Shown here piece by piece: positions 7,530 to 13,836 of a stretch of DNA of 17,775 bases. The position numbers and the translations under genes were made by a program. Source of the stretch: Cyclobacteriaceae bacterium (GTDB lineage: Bacteria; Bacteroidota; Bacteroidia; Cytophagales; Cyclobacteriaceae); the NCBI GenBank assembly GCA_026994125.1, contig JALWRJ010000318.1:1-17775 (forward strand), written 5' to 3'. The notes beneath the pieces are model-generated. The model had not been told where the DNA came from. It ran no database searches and saw only the letters and a list, made by a program, of their open reading frames with translations. How positions within the stretch are numbered: the first letter of the stretch is position 1; the number at the start of each line of letters is the position of its first letter.

Positions 7530-9065
7530 ATGAACATAAAATGGACGGTATGGCTTTGGCTGTTTCCTCATATTGTAGGTGCACAGGTATTTTCGAGCGA
7601 GGCCATTCGGTTTAGTAATACGCAGCCGCAGGGTACCGCCCGCATTCAGGCCTTGGGGGGTGCTTCAGTTTCCTTGGGAGCCGATGCCACTACATTGTAC
7701 ACAAACCCGGCCGGGCTTGGTTTGTACAACAGTTGGGAAGTTAGCTTTACTCCTTCGGTAGGTTTTAACACCAATACGGCCACTTTAAATGGCTCCCAAA
7801 CCAACTCAAATTTAACCATGTTTGCTTTAGGGCAGGGGGCAATGGTTTTGTCAAATCCGGCCAGGGTTGAATCGGATATTTGGTATGGAGGTAACTGGGC
7901 TTTTGGGTTTCAAAAACTAAACGATTTTAATAACCGATTTAGCTATCGGGGAAGCAATAGTGCTAACAGTTTAATTGATTTTTTTATTGAAGATGCCAAT
8001 GGGAGCCCGGCCAGCGATTTTCCTTTTATTGAAGACGCTTTCGACTTAACCAGCCTGGCCTATTATAATTACCTTATTGGCCCAACCAATGTAATTGATG
8101 CCAGTTTTCCTGATGATGAATATTTTTCGGATGTTACCTCCTTTGTGAGGCCATGGGTAGAACAACAAGAATTTATAGAAACCACAGGTTCTCAATATGC
8201 TATTTCGTTGGGTTATGGCGGTAATTTTGCAGATGTATTCTATTTAGGTGCTAATGTTTCGTTAATTAATTTAAAATATGGTGCCGAAAAAAGTTATAGC
8301 GAATTTAATTACGATTACAGTGCATCAGATCCTAGTTACCTGCCCTTAAAAGATTTTAATGCGACCGAAAAGCTGACAATTAGCGGCACCGGAGCCAACC
8401 TGGCTTTGGGGTTTATTTTTAGGCCTATCCCTGCTTTTAGAGTGGGTTTAAGTTATACCACACCCACTTTATATAGTGTTAACGATTCGTTTGAAACTGC
8501 CATGGATGCCCATTGGAATAATTTTTACTACCAGGATGTTATTAATGGAGATACTTTGCTTACTGATACTTCTGTTGAGTCGGCTATTATAGAATCGGTT
8601 TACAATATTAGAACTCCTGCCAAACTTAGTGTAGGTGCGGCCATTTTTTTTGGTAAGCATGGATTTGCTACTGCCGATTTGGAGTTTATTAATTATGCCA
8701 AAACCCATTTAAGTTCAATTGAGTTTTCGATGGATTCGGAAAATTACTATATAAGTACCAATTACAGCAAAGAACTAAATGTAAAAACGGGCATGGAATG
8801 GCGTATTTCTCCTTTGAGGCTACGAGCCGGGTATAGCTTAAATGCTGTTCCTCAAAATGAAGATTCTAACCTGCAATTCTCATCACAATCGTTCTCGGCA
8901 GGTGCCGGAGTACTGCTTAATCAATTTTTCGGTGATTTTGCGCTTGTTTATAAGCAAAATAAATCCCAATATGCTCCGTACTTGCTATCGGATTTTAGTG
9001 AACCGGTAGTTGATCTTAAACTCAACAGGGTATCGCTTATTTTTACTGTAGGGTATAAGTTTTAG
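7530..9065 (+). CDS. Outer-membrane beta-barrel protein, FadL/OmpP1-like
   Basis: 511 aa. A signal peptide spans residues 1-19 (cleavage after VGAQ). The N-terminal mature part reads ARIQALGGASVSLGADATTLYTNPAGL, the hallmark of FadL/OmpP1/PorV-like barrels of Bacteroidota, with the conserved NPAGL turn. The rest consists of alternating hydrophobic/polar strands with aromatic girdle residues, and the last residue is Phe (FTVGYKF), as in outer-membrane barrels assembled by BAM. FadL relatives import hydrophobic compounds such as fatty acids or aromatics; the substrate here cannot be told. A PorV-type role in type IX secretion is less likely without other por genes nearby. It follows the secreted low-complexity gene closely and converges on aroK with a 15-bp gap. 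Confidence 0.85.
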   Translation: MNIKWTVWLWLFPHIVGAQVFSSEAIRFSNTQPQGTARIQALGGASVSLGADATTLYTNPAGLGLYNSWEVSFTPSVGFNTNTATLNGSQTNSNLTMFALGQGAMVLSNPARVESDIWYGGNWAFGFQKLNDFNNRFSYRGSNSANSLIDFFIEDANGSPASDFPFIEDAFDLTSLAYYNYLIGPTNVIDASFPDDEYFSDVTSFVRPWVEQQEFIETTGSQYAISLGYGGNFADVFYLGANVSLINLKYGAEKSYSEFNYDYSASDPSYLPLKDFNATEKLTISGTGANLALGFIFRPIPAFRVGLSYTTPTLYSVNDSFETAMDAHWNNFYYQDVINGDTLLTDTSVESAIIESVYNIRTPAKLSVGAAIFFGKHGFATADLEFINYAKTHLSSIEFSMDSENYYISTNYSKELNVKTGMEWRISPLRLRAGYSLNAVPQNEDSNLQFSSQSFSAGAGVLLNQFFGDFALVYKQNKSQYAPYLLSDFSEPVVDLKLNRVSLIFTVGYKF

Positions 9066-9071
9066 TATGGA

Positions 9072-9098
9072 TGTTAGGCGTTAGGTATTGGCTGTTAG
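9072..9098. repeat. GTTAGG-type short tandem repeat over the aroK 3' end
   Basis: GTTAGG occurs three times (9073-9078, 9080-9085, 9094-9099) in 27 bp, starting in the gap after the barrel gene and running into the last codons of aroK, whose TAA stop lies inside the second copy. The words resemble the GTTAGAC/ATTAGAT words of the inverted repeat at 4315-4398. Confidence 0.5.
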
Positions 9099-9590
9099 GG
9101 TTGCCATAATTTTAGTAGTTAGTTCCTGAGCATTGCATTGGTCGGCTTCGATACGAATATGTGCTTGTTGGTAGATGGCTATTCGTTGTGCATAAAGCTC
9201 TTGTAAATTGGTTGTTGCATTTTGCAGCAATAGCGGTCTGGTTTTCTCTTTCTCAATCCTTTGTATAAGTGCTTCGGGTGCTATATCCAAAAACACGGTA
9301 ATACCGGTTTTATTCATAATATCTATTCCATTATAATGGCAAGGTGTTCCTCCACCGGTGGCAATTATGGCCGGTTTATTTGTAGCCAATTCCTGTAGCT
9401 TTGCTGCTTCTAGCTGCCTAAAGTAGTCTTCTCCTTTTAACTCAAAAATGGCTTTAACCGTGGCTCCTTCATGTTTTTCAATTACACTATCTAAATCCAA
9501 AAATGGGCAATGTAGTTGCTTAGCGAGCAATTTGCCAACCGTAGATTTGCCACTGCCCGGCATACCAATTAAGTAGATGTGCTTATTCAT
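9081..9590 (-). CDS. aroK: Shikimate kinase
   Basis: 169 aa with the ATG at 9590. It phosphorylates the 3-hydroxyl of shikimate with ATP in the chorismate pathway. P-loop GMPGSGKST (9-17), shikimate-binding D34 in LDLDS and R58 in YFRQLE, GGG at 79-81 and the lid RPLL (R118) are all present at the spacing of E. coli AroK. The frame extends 13 codons upstream, but the family begins right before the P-loop strand, and the chosen ATG forms the overlap ATGAATAA with the stop of the preceding gene (8 nt), implying translational coupling. Last gene of the three-gene operon. Its C-terminal five residues are encoded in the GTTAGG repeat and are probably unconserved. Confidence 0.96.
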   Translation of the reverse strand: MNKHIYLIGMPGSGKSTVGKLLAKQLHCPFLDLDSVIEKHEGATVKAIFELKGEDYFRQLEAAKLQELATNKPAIIATGGGTPCHYNGIDIMNKTGITVFLDIAPEALIQRIEKEKTRPLLLQNATTNLQELYAQRIAIYQQAHIRIEADQCNAQELTTKIMATLTANT

Positions 9591-10683
9591 GCAAAAGTTC
9601 TTGTACCTCCTCTTTAGACGGTACATCATTTACATGCCATTTTCCTAGCACCGTACCATCTTGAACCAGCATTAATCCCGGGTTGGAGCGTATCATGGCT
9701 TTAAGCACGGTGGCATCGGCATAAAAATAGGGTATGGGCAGTTGGTATTGGTGCCTAAATTGTTCAAAATCGCTGGCCGAAGAAGCCGTTATGGCCATGG
9801 CCTGCACTTGCGGCAGGCTATTAATTAACGAAACTATTTCGTTCATTTTGTCCTTTCGGGCGTTCTCTACATTATAAGCAATAAAAAACAGCCGGGTGCC
9901 TTGCAACGATTCCTGGGTGTAATCACCAATATCTTCGTTCCACACATTATAATCAGTAATGCTGGGGATGGTTTTATTTGCATTGGTAATGCGGTGCGAC
10001 ACATACGTATAGCCTTCTTTTTCGGGTAAATACTCTGATGACACTATTTTTTTACCGTCTTTTTCGAACACATATTCAAAAATGGGTTGCTCTTCGGGTA
10101 TCATATTGGCAGCTATATTGTCGCCAACAGCATAGGGCCTGAAATCTATGGGGGGTAGATGACGCAAGGCGTAAATGCCAACATAAATAGATAGCAAGGT
10201 ACTTGCTGTTACCAGGTAAAAGTTTATTTTTTGTGGAAGATACTGTGTTAGGTACTCTTTTCGAATAAAAATATAAGCAATTAAAAACACCAGTACTACA
10301 TCCTTTCCAAACGATTGCCAGGGAGTTAAAGGGATGGCATCGCCAAAGCACCCACAGTCGGTAACTTTATTAAAATAGGCTGAGTAAAAGGTAAGAAATG
10401 TAAAAAAAACAATAATTATACTGAGTGCCCAAGCGGTAATTTTCATGCGGTAATGCAATATTAAGGCAACACCCAGCACAATTTCGAGTACAATTAATAT
10501 AAAACCAATGGGTAAGGCAAATGGAATAAACCACTCAAAAAAATGGGCAAAATCACCGGAAAACACCTCAAAGTACTCTTCCATTTTTATTTGCGTACCC
10601 ATGGGGTCAACCAGTTTTACACCGCCCGAAAAAATAAACAAGCCGCCTACTAAAAAGGCTATCAGTTTATCAAGTATTTTCAT
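9583..10683 (-). CDS. DoxX/MauE-type membrane protein, BT_3928 family
   Basis: 366 aa. Helices are apparent at about 5-22, 52-78, 82-104, 126-141 and 152-172. The motif DCGCFGD (109-115) in the loop after the third helix is typical of MauE/DoxX-like proteins that handle electrons or disulfides at the membrane. After the helices comes a soluble domain whose last 100 residues (RLFFIAYNVENARK ... GLMLVQDGTVLGKWH) have the strand order of a thioredoxin fold but no CxxC, so it is not itself a thiol oxidoreductase of the usual type. This composition matches the BT_3928 family of Bacteroidota, whose function is unknown. Its ATG overlaps the DUF1599 gene by 14 nt and its stop overlaps aroK by 8 nt, so the three genes are one transcription unit. 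Confidence 0.88.
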   Translation of the reverse strand: MKILDKLIAFLVGGLFIFSGGVKLVDPMGTQIKMEEYFEVFSGDFAHFFEWFIPFALPIGFILIVLEIVLGVALILHYRMKITAWALSIIIVFFTFLTFYSAYFNKVTDCGCFGDAIPLTPWQSFGKDVVLVFLIAYIFIRKEYLTQYLPQKINFYLVTASTLLSIYVGIYALRHLPPIDFRPYAVGDNIAANMIPEEQPIFEYVFEKDGKKIVSSEYLPEKEGYTYVSHRITNANKTIPSITDYNVWNEDIGDYTQESLQGTRLFFIAYNVENARKDKMNEIVSLINSLPQVQAMAITASSASDFEQFRHQYQLPIPYFYADATVLKAMIRSNPGLMLVQDGTVLGKWHVNDVPSKEEVQELLHE

Positions 10684-11221
10684 TATTGTTTAGTTTAATA
10701 AGTGCAAAAACAGCATAGTTTATCATATCTCGGTAGTTTCCATCATAGCCTTCCGATACAATGGTTTTGCCTTGGTTATCTTCTATTTGTTTTACCCGTA
10801 ATAGTTTCATTAGTATAATATCGGTAATGGAACTCACCCGCATATCGCGCCAGGCTTCGCCATAATCGTGGTTTTTGTTTACTAATAACGCAAGTGTTGT
10901 TTTTACCTCTTCATCGTAGTAATTCATAAGTTCATCAATGGGCAGTTCCATCCTGTTGTCGTCCTGTAACCTAAGTTGGATAAGGGCAATAATTCCGTAA
11001 TTAATGATAGCCACAAATTCTCCATGTATGCCATCGCCTACTTTAGAAGTTCCTTTTTCTTGTATAGAACGAATCCGATTTGCTTTAATAAAAATTTGAT
11101 CGGTTATAGAAGATAACCTTAAAATGCGCCAGGCAGTGCCGTAATCGGTCGCTTTCTGTAAAAACAACTTACGGCACTCGGCCAAAATAGTTGTATACTC
11201 TTTTTCGGTAGATAACTTCAA
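10670..11221 (-). CDS. DUF1599 protein with two tandem copies of the domain
   Basis: 183 aa, cytoplasmic, no signal peptide. Two halves about 93 residues apart repeat the same pattern: residues 8-86 with KATDYGTAWRILRLSSITD and GIHGEFVAIINYGIIALIQL, and residues 101-179 with NHDYGEAWRDMRVSSITD and GYDGNYRDMINYAVFALIKL. The pattern DYGxAWR...SSITD...D.INYxxxALIxL identifies DUF1599. This family has been grouped with nucleotide-modification or MazG-like all-alpha proteins (recalled, not shown here); no reaction is established. The start is a TTG at 11221: no ATG or GTG precedes the conserved region, the next Met being at residue 91. First gene of the operon with the BT_3928-like gene and aroK, divergent from folP. 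Confidence 0.88.
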   Translation of the reverse strand: MKLSTEKEYTTILAECRKLFLQKATDYGTAWRILRLSSITDQIFIKANRIRSIQEKGTSKVGDGIHGEFVAIINYGIIALIQLRLQDDNRMELPIDELMNYYDEEVKTTLALLVNKNHDYGEAWRDMRVSSITDIILMKLLRVKQIEDNQGKTIVSEGYDGNYRDMINYAVFALIKLNNNENT

Positions 11222-11236
11222 TGTGCTATGATTGAT

Positions 11237-11244
11237 TAATTTTG
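11237..11244 (+). promoter_or_regulatory. -7 promoter box of folP-cdaA
   Basis: TAATTTTG matches TAnnTTTG exactly. The TTG at 11242 that opens the longest folP frame is the end of this box, so translation should begin downstream; a transcript starting near 11250 would reach the GTG at 11272 after about 22 nt. The -33 element is not evident. Confidence 0.5.
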
Positions 11245-11271
11245 AACTCTCAAACTACTACACTTACAAAA

Positions 11272-12126
11272 GTGATAAAAGAAAGCTTAAATTCATCAAA
11301 ATTTACCTTTAACATTAAGGGCAAGCTTTGGGAGTTAAACGAACCCAAGGTAATGGGTATTATAAATGCTACTCCCGATTCGTTTTATGCTCAAAGCCGA
11401 ACGTCCACTAAATCGCAAGTAGTGGCCAAGGCAGGCCAAATGCTTAACGAAGGAGCCGACCTGCTTGATATAGGTGGGTTTTCTACCCGCCCCAATGCGG
11501 AGCAGGTATCGGAAAGCGAAGAATTGAACAGGGTAATACCTTTGGTAGAAGCATTGGTAAGTGAATATCCGGAAGCCCTTATTTCGGTTGATACGTTTAG
11601 AGCCAAAGTGGCTTGGGAGGCGGTACAGGCAGGTGCCAGCCTGGTAAACGATGTGTCGGGAGGGCAAGCCGATGAGGCCATGTTTAGTACAGTAGCCCGG
11701 TTAAAGGTGCCTTATATTTTAATGCATATGCAAGGCACGCCAACCACCATGATGCAACACACCCACTACCAACACCTTGTAAACGATATTGCCTTGTATT
11801 TTAGCCAACGTACGCAGGCATTGTTGGCATTGGGGCATACCGATATTATTATTGACCCCGGCTTTGGTTTTTCGAAAACGTTAGAACAAAATTACACCCT
11901 CCTAAACAGTTTAAACCACTTACAAAAAGTAGGGTTTCCGGTATTAATAGGTGTATCACGTAAAAGTATGATTTATAAATTGCTTAAAACTACCCCCGAA
12001 ATGGCGCTTAACGGTACAAATATGCTTAACTTCGCTGCATTAGAGCGAGGTGCTTCTATTTTGCGGGTTCATGATGTTAAAGAAGCCAAAGAAACGATTA
12101 CATTATTTAATGCACTACAACATTGA
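11272..12126 (+). CDS. folP: Dihydropteroate synthase
   Basis: 284 aa with the GTG at 11272. It condenses p-aminobenzoate with 6-hydroxymethyl-dihydropterin pyrophosphate in folate synthesis and is the target of sulfonamides. TIM-barrel motifs in order (this start): MGIINATPDSF (28-38), DIGGFSTRP (66-74), NDVSGG (126-131), MHMQGTP (151-157), DPGFGF (195-200), GVSRKS (227-232) and RVHDV (265-269). The second motif has Phe where E. coli has Glu in DVGGESTRP. The start is uncertain: the reading frame opens at TTG 11242, which lies inside the -7 box, and no ATG occurs before the first barrel strand, leaving the GTG as best choice. Its stop overlaps the cdaA start in TTGA. Confidence 0.95.
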   Translation: MIKESLNSSKFTFNIKGKLWELNEPKVMGIINATPDSFYAQSRTSTKSQVVAKAGQMLNEGADLLDIGGFSTRPNAEQVSESEELNRVIPLVEALVSEYPEALISVDTFRAKVAWEAVQAGASLVNDVSGGQADEAMFSTVARLKVPYILMHMQGTPTTMMQHTHYQHLVNDIALYFSQRTQALLALGHTDIIIDPGFGFSKTLEQNYTLLNSLNHLQKVGFPVLIGVSRKSMIYKLLKTTPEMALNGTNMLNFAALERGASILRVHDVKEAKETITLFNALQH

Positions 12127-13031
12127 TTTTACTGTTTAAAATCGGGTTTTTAGATATTAGTTGGTTGGATATCCTGGATATTTTGGCCGTTAGTTTTTTT
12201 ATGTATCAGTTGTATAAATTGATGCACGGAAGTGTGGCCATTAAAATTTTCCTGGGGGTGCTTTCGCTTTACCTCTTTTACCTGGTAGTAAAGGCAGCCC
12301 AAATGGAACTGTTAGCTTCTATATTGGGGCAATTTATGAGTGTAGGTGTATTGGCTACCATTATCTTGTTTCAACAAGAAATCCGGAAATTTTTATTGGT
12401 AATAGGTAAATCTACTTCGTTTAAAAGTGGCGATAGTTTTTTTCGGTCGTTTGCTATTTGGAAAAAAAATGAAGATGACCTTTTTGTAGTTTCACCGGTA
12501 ATAGATGCCATAAAGGCTATGAGTGGAACAAAAACCGGAGCATTAATTGTTTTTACGCGCGATTCGGAGCTTAAGTTTTATGTAGATTCGGGCGATTTAA
12601 TTGATGCTGAAATTTCGAACAGGCTGCTTTTAGCCATTTTCAATAAGTACAGTCCGCTGCACGATGGAGCCGTAATAATTTATAAAAACAGAATTAGAGC
12701 TGCCCGTTGTATTTTGCCGGTATCGGAAAACGATAACTTGCCGGCTCAGTTTGGATTGCGCCATAGAGCAGCCGTAGGTATGAGCGAAATTACCGATACG
12801 CTTATTGTAATTGTTTCGGAAGAAACAGGAGAAATGAGTGTGGCCGAACATGGCGAAGTTACCCACAATTTATCAGGTATGGAAATCAGGCAGCGCATTA
12901 TTGAGTACTTAACTACCCACCCCGAAAGTACAGATGAAACCAAGTTGGAAGAACCTCAGGATAAGGAAGAGGCTACCCCGGAGGCGGAAGCCATTATAGC
13001 CTATACCGAACAGGCTGAGAAATCGGCTTAG
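12123..13031 (+). CDS. cdaA: Diadenylate cyclase CdaA (c-di-AMP synthase)
   Basis: 302 aa. It joins two ATP into the second messenger c-di-AMP, which in other bacteria controls K+ and osmolyte uptake and cell-wall homeostasis. Three hydrophobic helices (about 17-33, 38-57, 62-84) anchor it in the inner membrane, followed by a linker and the DAC domain with the catalytic DGA (181-183, in LHDGAVII) and RHR (213-215). Residues after about 265 form an acidic, Glu-rich tail not needed for the fold. Start TTG at 12123 shares TTGA with the folP stop, so the genes are translationally coupled. The regulator gene cdaR, which follows cdaA in Firmicutes, is absent; the next gene faces the other way after 1 bp. 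Confidence 0.95.
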   Translation: MILLFKIGFLDISWLDILDILAVSFFMYQLYKLMHGSVAIKIFLGVLSLYLFYLVVKAAQMELLASILGQFMSVGVLATIILFQQEIRKFLLVIGKSTSFKSGDSFFRSFAIWKKNEDDLFVVSPVIDAIKAMSGTKTGALIVFTRDSELKFYVDSGDLIDAEISNRLLLAIFNKYSPLHDGAVIIYKNRIRAARCILPVSENDNLPAQFGLRHRAAVGMSEITDTLIVIVSEETGEMSVAEHGEVTHNLSGMEIRQRIIEYLTTHPESTDETKLEEPQDKEEATPEAEAIIAYTEQAEKSA

Positions 13032-13032
13032 G

Positions 13033-13836
13033 TTACACAAGCAATTCCCCACAGTTGGGGCAATAATTGGCAGCCCCGCTAATTTCTTTTGTTTTACAGT
13101 GGTTACATACCTGCGTAGGCACTTGTTGTACTTTGCCTAATTCGGCAGTAACAATTCCTGTAGGAACGGCAATAATTGCGTAGCCCAATATCATTACCAG
13201 GGCAGCAATGGTTTGGCCGGCAATGGTTACCGGAGCAATATCGCCATACCCCACTGTGGTTAATGTTACAATGGCCCAATAGATAGAGCGTGGAATACTG
13301 GTAAAGCCATTTTTGCCTCCCTCTACAATATACATTACGGTACCCATAATAACAACAATAATGCTTACGGCAGTAATAAAAACAACTATTTTAGGCCTGC
13401 TGGCTTTAAGAGCTTGCCTTAATTGAGAAGCTTCGCCTACAAATCTGCCCAGTTTAAAAATTCTAAATACCCTAAGCAGCCTAAAACTGCGTAATACAAT
13501 AAGCGAGTGGGCTCCCGATACTACCAGGGCCAGGTAAGTGGGTAAAGTAGATACTAAATCAATGAGGCCATAAAAGCTAAACACATAGGCTTTCTTTTTA
13601 GGGCTAACCCATAAGCGAAGGGCATACTCAACGGTAAAAAGCATAGTTAGCGCCCATTCCAGTAAGTTAAAATAGTTGCGGTACGATTGGTTAAGCGATT
13701 GAACACTCTCGAGCGAAACCACAATTATGCTTACCAAAATAGCCACCAACAGGCCTACATCAAAAGCCTTGCCCCAGTAGGTATCGGCTTCAAATATAAT
13801 AATGTACAGCTTTTGTTTAAGCGATTTAGTGCTCAC
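13033..13836 (-). CDS. Voltage-gated K+ channel with C-terminal zinc ribbon
   Basis: 267 aa, Kv-type (six-helix) ion transport protein. S4 carries the regular charges R116, R119, R122, R125, K128, R131 in VLRSFRLLRVFRIFKLGR, so voltage sensing is likely. The pore has the K+ filter TTVGYGD (193-199) followed by S6 (about 205-230). The C-terminus, which would be cytoplasmic, ends in C244-x2-C247 and C259-x2-C262 (VCNHCKTK...YCPNCGELLV), a small zinc-ribbon knuckle directly after S6 in place of an RCK domain. Start GTG at 13836 overlaps the stop of the upstream acylase gene in GTGA. The channel gene ends 1 bp from cdaA, on the opposite strand. Confidence 0.93.
   Translation of the reverse strand: MSTKSLKQKLYIIIFEADTYWGKAFDVGLLVAILVSIIVVSLESVQSLNQSYRNYFNLLEWALTMLFTVEYALRLWVSPKKKAYVFSFYGLIDLVSTLPTYLALVVSGAHSLIVLRSFRLLRVFRIFKLGRFVGEASQLRQALKASRPKIVVFITAVSIIVVIMGTVMYIVEGGKNGFTSIPRSIYWAIVTLTTVGYGDIAPVTIAGQTIAALVMILGYAIIAVPTGIVTAELGKVQQVPTQVCNHCKTKEISGAANYCPNCGELLV

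Noticed and set aside
6834..7571. Overlapping frames on both strands across the low-complexity gene, including 7210-7533 (+)
   Set aside because: Biased Ser/Arg/Gly codons keep other frames open; only the chosen frame has a signal peptide and upstream promoter.
7530..9065. PorV-type type IX secretion component
   Set aside because: The N-terminal NPAGL region is shared by FadL-like barrels in general and no other por or gld gene is in the window.
13047..13060. CCCCA/TGGGG hairpin at the junction of cdaA and the channel gene as a shared terminator
   Set aside because: The stem is 5 bp with no T tract and it encodes the conserved zinc-ribbon CPNCG of the channel.
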